From Trichopria drosophilae (taxonomy: Eukaryota > Arthropoda > Insecta > Hymenoptera > Diapriidae), in contig CM059586.1 of assembly GCA_030407085.1 (NCBI GenBank), positions 86,177,501 through 86,241,500 on the forward strand: a stretch of 64,000 nucleotides of DNA. Direction: 5' to 3'. The notes below the pieces were generated by a model. It saw nothing but the letters and a program-made list of their open reading frames with translations. It searched no databases and was not told where the DNA came from. The position numbers and the translations under genes were made by a program. Position 1 is the first letter of the stretch; each line of letters begins with the position of its first letter. This document shows, piece by piece, positions 23,801 through 33,659 of this stretch.

Positions 23801-26800
23801 ATCGGGAGTTTTGGAGGTAACTGATTACAAAGCTGTTATCAGCATTCAGAAATTCAATATAGTATTCAGCGCTCAAAAATACATCATAAACCACTCCGAT
23901 ATTAAAAAACCATTTATTTTTCATGTAATTAAATACATATATGTGACAATGATAAAACCCATTTTATCAAAATTCTTTTTTTAAACATAAGTTTTAGGTA
24001 AGTCGAACAATGCTAGTCAGTACCGAGTAAGAGTACCAAGGGCCGAAACCCTTTTCTTAACGGTTGAAGAATCTTCTAAATATCAACGTCTATTTTTGCG
24101 ATCATCGCGGCAATTGACATTACACCTGCTTGATCCATCTGGACAATCTGCACTTATCATAACGAAAAGTATAGGTTGGGGATGCACGCCTGGTTGTTTA
24201 CACGTAAGTTCTATATATTCTTTTGTAGTAAATTTTATTGGTTGTTCTCATCATGTTGAATAGATAAGGGTAAGTGGTTGATAACTGTACATGCAATTTA
24301 ATGATTTTTCGTGATCCCCTATAATCGTTTTGTTGTTAATGTATCTCATGGTAGTGGTTTTTACTGTGTCAGTTGCTTTTTCCTTTTCTAATATTTTTCT
24401 ATATTTGTTTAGAATGATTTGATATATTCGATTCACAAAAGAGGGTCACTATTTTACTCTACTGTACCGGTAGTTAAACTGTCTCATTAGATAGGTGTAA
24501 TGATTCGTTAAGCTTACAGCTCTATCATGTACAATACAATACTATTATACATACTTATACAATTAAGTATAGTCTTAAGAGAAGCTTTTGGATAAACAGA
24601 AAACAACATCTCCTTCATTGACGTTAAAGTTTCGTTACTGCTGATTGACCTTTTAATTAACAAAACAACTTAAGCCGTCCAAATTTATGATAGTCTTCCA
24701 CTGTTAAGACAGTTGCTAATATGTATTTGGATAAAAATTGTCCCTGGTAGATATTTAGCTGATTAAATTAGCCATGATCCTAGCGGCTGTGTATATCTGC
24801 TCGGTAGAATCTCGGTAGAAATATTTACAAATTCTAGATGAAAACCCGCTAGACTACTAAACATATATTTAAAATGATATAAAGCAGTAATAATTGCAAA
24901 CTGAAAATATCATATTAAATTTGTATAATAGGGTAAAGTTGTGTGATTCGACAAAATGAGCACGTGTGAATGTAAATGATATTTTTTGAAATTACGTTTT
25001 GATCTTTACCGCAGCATTGTAAACAATCGCGACACCACGTGCAGGCAAATCAGCTGAGTGTACGCCGCCATGTTAAGAGTTCTATCGAGATGTATTCGAG
25101 ATTCTCTAATCGAGTCGAGGTGGGGAAGTTGTAGGTGCTTGTCGCACTCATGTTAAACTATATTATCTGTCTGAATGTCTCGCATCTCGGTTGATTTATT
25201 ACACTATGGAACTGGTTTATAGCCAGATCATAAAAATCTAGGATAATTCTGGGCAGATTCTCGTGATAATCTCTACCAGGGGTTGGATTAAAATAGATAA
25301 GACTCTTACTCTTCTAGTAGGTAATTCAGTATTAAAGTTGCAGAACCAGATCTCTACAAATGAATGCTCTAAGCTATTTATTTTATTTTTCAACTCTGTT
25401 TTTTTGTTTAATGCCATATCTCAGTAGATATTCCTTCTATTTAATTGTGCTCTCACCAAAGAATCTCGGGAGCACCCGGTCATCCTCTTCTAATATTCCC
25501 TTGACGTTAATTCTGCTGTGGTGTTTGGTACTCCCACACCAGGGGCGTGTGTTACTTAATGTCGCCTCAAAATGCAAGTACAGACTAGTATAGATATTTC
25601 AGTGCAGTGCAGTCAATTTAAGACTGATTTCCCTACTTTAACTTCATTCAGACCCCCGCAATACATTTTTTAATGTTCATACTCCAGAAATTCGTGGAAT
25701 AAAATACCGTGTATTCGAAATAATACAAGTGCATGTATACTAAAATCGTATCAAGTAATCAAAGTTATATCTAAATTTTGGTAACCCATAATGAATTGAA
25801 TTTGTTTTAGAAAGCAGTAATCGAGACAACAAATGGTTTATTGGGCAGTGTGGAGCAAAATTTTACATTACTTGGGATCAGCTACACTGTTTTCGATTCC
25901 TCGAAAAATCCGCTTTGTCACATACAGGGGCCTAATGTCTACTGCTGCTGCATGCCTAATGAAACTCAATTTCAGGTATTAATGTTTAAGAAATATTTAT
26001 TTAACGTAATGAATTATAAGTTTATGTATATTATATGGTCGTCGAGATTCTCGATGGTCCACTTTAATTTAGTATCAGTTCATACTCTTATAAAGAAGTA
26101 TCTTGAAATTATATAATTCAACATCAACAACTAGTGTTGGCGTGGTACCTCGCTTGCTCAAAAACTTCCACCCTAAGACAAGTTTGCTATTCCTTAATAC
26201 GCGCTAGTTTACTAGCAGCTTTTAGATATGGTATAAAACGAGTTACTATTGTAGTTTTTTGAGTGAATATTTTGTCTTACGAGAACATTCCCAATGTAAT
26301 GTTACCAGAAACTGGAAGAAAGAGTGGCGCTTATGAGAACATTCCCTACGTAACTTAGGTAGGAAAGAAGGGGAGTGGAGGAGGGGGTTCCTTAAATGTG
26401 TAAAAAGTGAAAATGAGTATTTTCAAAACTTCGACCCTCACCATATGTCAGTCGAAATATTAATAAATAAAATTTTTAACACCCCAGGCGAAGGTCGAGT
26501 TTGGTATTAATAGTACTTGTCATCATTGAAATATTAACAAATAATTTTTAAATTGTTTCAGGTTGTATCTACAGACGGTAGTCACCAAGTGGCATCACTG
26601 ATCCGTCAATGGGATAGTACTTTAGCAGATTTCAAATTACTTCTCACATTTCCATTAAATACCAACATAAATTTGAAAGGACTGTTGTTAGGAGCAGCTT
26701 TTCTTATGGTAATATGCAAGCTTTGTTTTCTTTTTTGTGTAAGATTACAGTTGATATATGATCTGCTCAGGTTTAACGAAATCTTATCTAATTGATTTGA

Positions 26801-26955
26801 ATTCAATCAGTGACGATTATATTGTTTTGTTCCATGACTGATTCGATCATATCTCCTTTTTTATACTTCCATCTATTTATTATCGGTTTCTGGAATTAAC
26901 GAACTTGACATATTTGTATAATTTGCAGGAATATTTATATTTTGAACGTCGCTGA
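20852..26955 (+). CDS. Phospholipid scramblase family protein, divergent, seven exons, 282 aa
   Basis: Scramblases are membrane proteins linked to bilayer lipid redistribution. Exons 20852-20906, 21270-21371, 21949-22095, 23998-24203, 25811-25975, 26562-26708 and 26929-26955 all use GT/AG and join in phase, ending FERR and TGA. The order matches the family: short proline-rich N-terminus, RPIPISTLDWV entry, the SIGWGCTPGCLH segment, GLLGSVEQNFTLL, then CHIQGPNVYCCCM, IRQWDST and a C-terminal membrane helix GLLLGAAFLMEYLYFE. It is odd in two ways. The cysteine clusters that are usually palmitoylated are reduced, and the segment before the helix (LADFKLLLTFPLNTNINLK) lacks most of the acids of the usual calcium-binding loop. 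The usual start GTG at 20846 was not used; ATG 20852 follows. Introns carry a MITE and repeats. Family membership is solid; activity is doubtful. Confidence 0.85.
22096..23997. other. Scramblase intron 3, including repeats
   Basis: This 1.9-kb intron holds no exon that fits the scramblase. Open frames at 22157-22411 and 22710-22910 look spurious; the latter is an Asn/Asp low-complexity run. Around 23250-23440 there is a decayed tract rich in TTTTCGACC and AAATTACC. A MITE follows at 23444-23708 and a fragment of the core repeat family (GGAGGTAACTGATTACAAAG) at about 23805-23870. Confidence 0.6.
23444..23708. mobile_element. MITE with CACGGAGAGAAATTAAAAGT ends, 265 bp
   Basis: CACGGAGAGAAATTAAAAGT at the left is mirrored by ACTTTTAATTTCTCTCCGTG at the right. 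The interior is relatively GC-rich, and the open frames 23479-23742 (both strands) are artefacts of it. The end sequence resembles the element at 44934-45235 (CACGGAGAAAAAT), suggesting one family. Confidence 0.75.
26137..26500 (+). repeat. Dispersed repeat, copy 1 (second copy 36107-36400)
   Basis: Two distant stretches share ACTAGTGTTGGCGTGGTACC (G for A in the other), the CTCGCT block, GCTATTCCTTAATA, CGTTTACTA/GAGTTTACTA, AGCAGCTTT, and then AATGAGTATTTTCAAAACTT with CGACC and GAAATATTAATAAATAAA. Both copies are non-coding and have the same orientation. The copy here follows the second-last intron donor of the scramblase gene, inside its intron 5. Confidence 0.65.
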
Positions 26956-28714
26956 AAGAATGGTTGGATTTGGCACCCACGACACATTTCCTGAAATAGC
27001 AGATGTGAATGAGATGTGTATTATGAATTAGTAATAAGTCGTTAGAGTAATGATTGTACTACATTCATAATATTAATGTAAAATACACTGTACATATTTA
27101 GTTTTATACTAATTTACTTTTTTATAACTTACAATACAATGATAATAAAAAATTACGATCTATTTTCAATGAAATGATGCTATTAGTTAATTCGTTTTGG
27201 AGTTAAGTGGTTTACACTTATTTTTAGAGTAAGTTTTTTAAAACCCGTAGAAAATTTACTGATGACTACGAAACGAGCGAGCACTTTTATAGCTTCGGTC
27301 CTTTGTTTATGACCGTAAATAAGGTTTCATTACTGATAAATATAAATTATCAAGCCTCAAAGTTTCATGGCAGGTTTCAGTATTCCTTTTCAGTACCCCT
27401 CTGTCTAACTCTGATATTGGGTTTAAGGGGGCCTGGCTCTGGGTGGGTGTTGTGTGTGTCTGTCTAGTTCTGTCTTTGTCCTATACGTCTCGACCCGTAA
27501 GCCGACCCGCGAATAGACAAATCGTCACAAGCGGGGGAAAATATCTTGTCCCTTATCCTTTGTCCTTCTCCTACGTCTCTGGCTAACTTCAGGCTATCGA
27601 TATAAGTCTCTTTCTTTTATTTTATTACCGAATTTTTAACCATTCCGTATTCTTATGCTTACGCAATTTAACCATCCAGCCGTGGTCGGGCATACAATCC
27701 AACAAAACCAAGTGTCTATAAGCTTCAGTCATATCATGATGAGTACAGGCTGTAAGCTTCTGCTGGTGAAAGTGCTGAATAAAACCTTTTTATAAGCCCT
27801 TCTCCGAGCCCATCTCCTATTGTTGTCATAATAGACGTAGAGTACGTAACATCTTTGGCGGTCCGAATTAATGATGTCGAAATTAATAGATAGAGTTTAT
27901 AAATGCATCCTAAAAAGCACAGTACTTAATAAGTTCTTCTGCAACTATTGAACATGATTTGTGCAGAATACCATAAACTTTATTAATTAAGTTATCTTCT
28001 TATTTATTATTTGAATTACTGAAGATATACCTGTACTACTGGAAGATGATGATCAAACCACATATGTCTATTGATTGTGGTAATTGCTAAAGCTGAAGCA
28101 AATCTAATTGGAAGGCTTTGCTATAGGTTGTGCCTGCAGCCTCCGCTTTTGATATATTACGAGGGAAGGCTAGTATCCAATACTAATTGGATTTCGCAGT
28201 AAATGCAAACAGAAAGTGTTCATCAGAAGAACGGGGAGAAATCCTATAAGTGATCCTATAAGTGATCATAAGGATTTTTGCGGCATATATCATATTCAAG
28301 AATTGTGCAAAAGGTTTAAAGATTCGTTTTTGTTAATGATCTCATGCGATGGAGCGGCCAGCTATTATATTAACTAATGGACAAAAAATATTCCTTATTT
28401 TCATTCATCATAGGGTGGCGAATAAGATATCCACAAAGTCAAAGTCTTTTCATCATAAAAGGAATAGGGTCGTAACTTGGGAGTGATGCTAAGAAAAAAA
28501 ATTGTTATTTTGATATCCGCTACTGCCAGCCAGTTAGAAATGTATTTGCAAAGTACTTCCTACTTATCAAACGGTACTTGACTATATGATAATTTCTGTA
28601 ATTTGACATAATTTGTAAGCACACTGTATGCCAAACATTATAAGTAAGATTACTGAACAAAACTCCCGACAGCTGTTACCGTCTGCGTTTCATCTGAATA
28701 TATGACAATAGTAT
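26956..28714. other. Intergenic, with dispersed repeat at 27420-27560
   Basis: No gene recognised. The 3' untranslated region of the scramblase should start here; AATAAAAAATT at about 27143 could be part of a polyadenylation signal. At 27420-27560 the text GGCTCTGGGTGGGTGTTGTG, then TAGTTCTGTC, AGCCGACC, AATAGAC and GGAAAAT is repeated in the same orientation at 60610-60770, so this is the end of a shared retroelement or SINE-like repeat. Confidence 0.5.
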
Positions 28715-29490
28715 TCGGCACATTCTTCCATTGATCATCAAATTATCTCGCAAAAGAATAGCTTACGCGATATACGACGACTGCTAGAACTTTATTCAAC
28801 GACCATAACATGACGCTATTTTCTCGGTTGTAGCGGAGAGTTGTCCATTTCTTATGCAAATTACGTTATACAGTGTTTCGGTATACCTGAAACTTATTGG
28901 CATAATTATAAGGTATGCTTTCAAACCCCTCATGTAAGTAGAAAGCCATAGATATACTTATAATAATAGATATTCTACCGGAAAACTTCTGAACCTTGAT
29001 ATTTCTTGGAATTTGACGTCAAGAAAGCGAAAGATTTTTCCTTGCATTGTGGTTGTACAGAATTTTGGTATTTTTGACCTAATTCACTGCGAGTCAGATG
29101 ATTCGGGTAACACTTCTCAACATAACCTAGAAGCGTAACAAGTATTTGGAATTGAAAAATCGTTTTTGCACTGGCATTTGACGACTACGTTGTTTAAAGA
29201 AAAAAGAAAATTTGAAAATCCCACTAGCGCCGCTGTATCATGCCATTTAGTTTGTAGAAGATTGGCAATATCTTGTTGGGCCTGTCTTATGTTCTTTGTC
29301 CTGAAGGCTAAGATAGGGACATCTCTAACTACCTTTTAAATTATCTGTTTGACGAAGCAAATTATTTCTATTTTTTGTAGCATATGCTCTTTATGGGACT
29401 AGCAAAGAGCACTGGGGAGCAACAAGTGGTTTTTTCACAAGCTGTCTTTTTGCCGTTTGTACCAGCGTGTTTATAGAGGTTCGGGTGTGT
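28715..29490 (+). pseudogene. Odorant receptor pseudogene (paralogue of the gene at 41610)
   Basis: The sequence aligns with 41370-42407. Upstream, CTTCCATTGATC, ATTATCTC and TTATGCAAAT blocks recur. At the start codon the intact gene has ATAATAATGGATATCCTGCC while this copy has ATAATAATAGATATTCTACC, so ATG has become ATA. Translation continues IDILPENF, a stop, TLIFLGI, a stop, RQESERFF; later YLELKNRFCTGI matches ILKLRNRFCADI. A section of more than 500 bp is then missing, and the 29374-29482 block FFTSCLFAVCTSVFIE matches FFGTALFSVCTSVFQM near the end of exon 1. Multiple stops, a frameshift and the deletion make it dead. Exons 2-4 were not found. Confidence 0.8.
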
Positions 29491-29877
29491 AATTTATAAT
29501 ATTGGTTATTTCTATGCTCACAATAAAAATGGCATTATCTGGGATAAAATAAATATTTCATATGTCTTGAGATATTCGACATTGTTCTAGATGAAGAATG
29601 CACTGAAATATAAGTATGAGGTTTATGATTATGCATTCATGTGAAAACATGGGGTCAAGGGATGACAAGTGCCTTAAATAGCTTGAATGTTCATCCGTAG
29701 ATGGGATCCGAAACACCGTAATCGATGTAAGACCGTATTCGTGAGACCATAGAAGAAGCGAGGAAATGTCTTGGTTAAGACAATCTAATCATTCACTCAG
29801 CTGGCTGATAGGAGCATATAAATAAAACGCGAATGCAATAATAGTGCATTGAGAATAACTCTGTCTGGAAAAGAGTA

Positions 29878-30146
29878 CAGTTGGACCTCTTAAGAATGAC
29901 TCCCCCATCAACAACAGAGAAAATCGCTCTCACGAACGACTACGAAATACCCCTTCTTATTACTTCCACTGCATTTCTATATACGTATGTATGCAGCTTA
30001 TAGCGAGTCAGCCCAATCCGCCGAGCGCATCTGATTGGTCAAAATCATTAAGAGTGGTGGAAGAGTATTTCTTTCTCAAGTAGTCGTTCACGAGAGGTAT
30101 GAGGGAGGGCTAGGGACTGACGAGTTGTTGGTAAGAGGTCCTACTG
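29878..30146. mobile_element. pogo/Tigger-type MITE, about 270 bp
   Basis: The left end CAGTTGGACCTCTTAAGAAT and right end (reverse complement CAGTAGGACCTCTTACCAA) are inverted, with TA before the left end. CAGTNGGACCTC ends are typical of pogo-like MITEs. No open frame. A reduced 45-bp relative lies at 44048-44092. Confidence 0.7.
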
Positions 30147-31547
30147 AATTGATGACGACAAGCTACAAAATTGGCCCGATACTAGATTCCTGAGGAACTC
30201 TAAAAATGGTGTAGCCGGGATCAGAAGGTAGTCAATCCCTGTTTATGATGTGAGCATCCTATAAAATAGGAGTGGACCCACTTTATCGACAGAGCGTCGA
30301 ATCTGATCTCAGAGGCAACAGAGAGTGATAGAGCGGGTGTTAGTGAATGGAATGCCTTTGGGAAATTGAAAGAGACAAAGTTGGTGATATATCTTTTTTT
30401 CAATAGTAAGTCGAGCACCATCCAAAATGTTAGTAAAACAATCCGAAGGCTATAATAACAATGAAAGTAATACTATCGTGAACAAAGGATCTTATGCGAT
30501 TCAAGAAAAATGACTTATTTGGGAGTGAAGATTGAGTTAAAGATTTTGGCAAGATGCGGTTGATTTACCATTGGATAAGAGTCTGCAAGTGCAACAGGGC
30601 TTGCTTTTTTATTCAAAGGAATAATATATGACTTTTTTATCACACCTGCACAAAAATTGCGCCTTTACGTGCCAGTAAAGCGTGAGACATAAAATGCATT
30701 CAACGCGTGTGCTTTCTGGGGTTTGAGGGGCGTTTTCCACTCTTTCACGCCTGCTGCATATTTCCACGATTTAGCAACCGTCTCGTACTTGAGCGGCATT
30801 ATAAAGGCGCAGGTTTTTAATTTAAAGGTTTGACGAAAACGAATCAAAACTGGGTAGTGTTCTCAAATGTAACAGAAAAATTTCCATGATGCCTCAGCGA
30901 TTTAATTTTATTATAAACATATGCAAAAAAATCCTATTTTTGGGGGCTGTTTGAGATCTGGACGACCAACCATCATGCAGTTATATTGTGCAAACCCGAT
31001 TTTCCTGTTACTTCTGAGAACATTGCACCAGGAATACATTAAAATGACACCGAACGTGCGTTGCAGATAATGCTTCATATCACTGTAAGCATAGAACGCT
31101 GAAATGTGGAGTATTACTAGGTATGTTGATAGCAAGGATAGGCCGAAGATCGGGGCCTGAGCAAGGGTAATACGGGGATGATATTTTAGAATAATATTGA
31201 TGTATATTATCGGCAGCAAAATTCTGTTCAATTATCCTGAGATCTATCATATTCTACTTTTTTAATCTTTTATCGCTATAAAGAGGTATAATTGTTGCGT
31301 TTCTTCAGGTCACGAATGATTTTCACTAGGAGGGCTTTATTTTTTAATTGTATGTTCGTGTTTTGCGAGTAAAAATACGTAGGAATAATATGATCTCATT
31401 CCCACATCAATATACTACTTTTGTGGACATGTGTATGACAGGGCACCGAGAAATCGTTAAAGCATCACACACTTAACACTGCCTATACTGCATGTGCATC
31501 GACATAGCGATTGTGTTAACATACGAAATAAAAAAAATTTATTTGTC
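30147..31547. other. Intergenic, no gene seen
   Basis: Apart from the short element at 30650-30846 nothing could be identified. The open frames at 30221-30421 and 30911-31231 have no recognisable domain, and their codon pattern does not look coding. Confidence 0.4.
30650..30846. repeat. Short dispersed element, uninterrupted copy (about 200 bp)
   Basis: CCTGCACAAAAATTGCGCCTT, CAGTAAAGCGTGAGACAT, GGCGTTTTCCACTCTTTC and GGTTTGACGAAAA are found in order here. The same blocks flank 31548-33660, where the middle is split by a 1.9-kb insertion. The open frame 30665-30847 is not considered a gene. Confidence 0.6.
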
Positions 31548-32307
31548 ACACTGCACAAAAACTGCACCTTTGCGTGGCGATAAAGCGTGTGACATGAAAC
31601 CACGGTGGTCTTGAAGAAGGCTTAGGTTTGATGAAAATGGATCCAAAATCTACTTTCTAGGAAAGTTTCTGCATAGTTTCTGCATAGTAATCCGTCTTAG
31701 TTAAAATCGTAGCTGATCCCTTTCGCGGGAAAATCGAAATTTTATATTTTAATTCTTAAAAATTTAAAATAATTATTGCTACTTAGAAAATATATATGTG
31801 TGTGTGCGTGAATGCGTGCGTGCGTGAGTGCGTGCATGCATGCATTGGTTGTTTAGACCCAGAATCAGGTCAAACCACGTTCAGCGCAACCCGGGACCAA
31901 CGAGCGGGGACGTAGTGGTTATCTGGCCCCATTTTTTTTTGTATTTTTTGTTTTTCTTATTTTTTGTGTTTTTGTTATTTTATTATTTTTTTTTTTTACT
32001 TTTTGCTTTTCTTATTTTTTTTTGTAGTTTTGTTTATTTTCTTTTTTTTGTATTTTGGAATTTTTTTTATATTTCTCAACCTTACACGTACAAACTGTTC
32101 CAGAATAGAAGTTTCTCTTCTTTTTGGGGAATAATGAGTTTTGTTTTATATTCGGAAGTCAGCAACGTTTAATCAATTATGGAAATAAAAATTAAATTTA
32201 ATATCGTGTAAAAATATTAAATATTAAATCAAATATGAAGTGACGAGAATGTAACCACGGCTTTCAAAAGTCTTTGCGAATACGTTTCGTCATGTATGTT
32301 ATTGATT

Positions 32308-33015
32308 TTATGACGAGCCCAGTACTTCAAAAATTCGTTGATGAACCGACTCACCACTTTGTTCAGATAAAAATCCTAATCCATTATTATTATCGATAAA
32401 TTTCAAGCTTTCTTTTACATGAGCCAGGATGACACGAATCTTTAATGTTTTAGAAACGTTGTCAATGCCTTTCAAAGTATTCTTTAATTCCTTTATATGC
32501 GCATCTAAATTAAGACCAACTTTATCAGAAGTAAAACAATAACTTACGATTTTATTCATAGCTTTAAAAGCCGAAATAAAAGGTACAATACTGAATAATC
32601 CCAATCTTTATAAATTTCTGGATCATCAAGTTTATCAGCTTCCTTCAGAAGCTTTCTACACCCATTTCCCTCAAGTGCATCTCCATAGTAATTCTTTGCT
32701 ATAAGCTTCAACTTTTTTGGCCACAATAGGGCTGTTTCTTGGCCCAAAAGGGGAACTAAGCTATTCCAGAAGAGATGGTTTACGAAACCCTGGAGAACAT
32801 GAAGTTCAGGTACTATGCACTTTTGCAATATTGAAATATCATCCTCTTCACTGAAAAGAAGGTTAACTGTGCTGTGGCACTCTTTACTGTACTTTTTGTT
32901 CTTTCCCGTAAGGTAAAATTTGTTGTAATCGGCTCTTAAATCCCCGTATGTTTTTAACTTAGTACAAGTTTCTTTTTCGTTACTTGCAGTTGTACTTTCT
33001 TTACTTTCAGAAGTA
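32308..33015 (-). pseudogene. Transposon-encoded protein fragment with SEQSGESVH motif
   Basis: Two overlapping frames on the minus strand (32828-32556 and 32604-32308) join through one frameshift near 32590. Visible landmarks in order are PELHVLQGFVNHLFW, GNGCRKLLKEAD, FISAFKAMNKIVSYCF, ILAHVKESLKF and LGFLSEQSGESVHQRIFE. I know this series from a family of animal transposon-encoded proteins of uncertain biochemistry, usually the C-terminal half. The reading continues weakly upstream to about 33015. It lies inside the TIR element at 31607-33489, which it presumably belonged to. Confidence 0.6.
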
Positions 33016-33017
33016 AA

Positions 33018-33133
33018 GAAAAAGGTTTCTTTAATACAAATAAGGTTTATTAACTATTAACAAATCTTTATTTCATCGAAATAAATTTATTAATATTTAA
33101 TAAACCTTACTTACATTAAATAAGCCTTTTTCT
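33018..33133. repeat. Small hairpin MITE, 116 bp
   Basis: AGAAAAAGGTTTCTTTAATA with AAATAAGGTTTATTA at the left is mirrored by TAATAAACCTTACTTACATT with AATAAGCCTTTTTCT at the right. Arms of about 35 bp surround an AT-rich centre that again contains TTTCATCGAAATAAA, a smaller palindrome. Confidence 0.6.
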
Positions 33134-33659
33134 CAGTGTAGGCAAGCCTGCGCGAAGCGCCATTTGTCATTTGTTTTCAAAATATTTAATTTTTAATTCT
33201 TATTAGTTATTCTTTTCGTTTTATATTTTTATAAAACATTTATACTATTATTACTATTAATAATGATTATTTATTTAAATAATAATAATATCTTAATAAT
33301 TAAATTGATTATTTAAATTCTTGATTCTATCGGTTTAAAAATGAAAATTTTCATTATCTTGCGAAAGGGATCAGCTACGATTTTAAACAAGACGGACTTT
33401 TAATCTAGAAATTATACAGAAACTTTCCCTGAAAGTAGATTTTGGATCCATTTTCATCAAACCTAAGCCTGCTTCAAGACCACCGTGAAACGTATCAAGA
33501 TCATGCTCCATCTGGGTTCGACACGATTTTGCGCTCGCTTCACAGGGCGCTTTTCACTCTTTCGAGTCCGTTTCTCGTTTTCTATGATTTTACATCCGGC
33601 TTGTAATTCACGGGCATTGTAGAAGCGCAGTTTTTTTTTTATATACAGGTTTGACAAAA

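Larger units (their letters stand above)
31607..33489 (-). mobile_element. DNA transposon with about 150-bp TIRs inserted in a short dispersed element
   Basis: The left arm CACGGTGGTCTTGAAGAAGG, followed by GGTTTGATGAAAATGGATCC and TACTTTC, is mirrored at 33335-33489 through AAAGGGATCAGCTACGATTTT. AAAC flanks both ends (31603-31606 and 33490-33493) and may be the target duplication. The interior carries a T-rich tract (about 31930-32070), a GTGTGTGCG-type microsatellite (31797-31850), a small hairpin (33018-33133) and a protein-coding remnant on the minus strand. Confidence 0.7.

Noticed and set aside
29374..29482. Apparent orphan exon reading ALYGTSKEHWGATSGFF
   Set aside because: First taken as an exon of an unknown membrane protein; the second half aligns with the end of exon 1 of the odorant receptor, so it belongs to the pseudogene.
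31828..32172. 114-aa Phe-rich open frame
   Set aside because: Translation of a poly-T tract inside a transposon.
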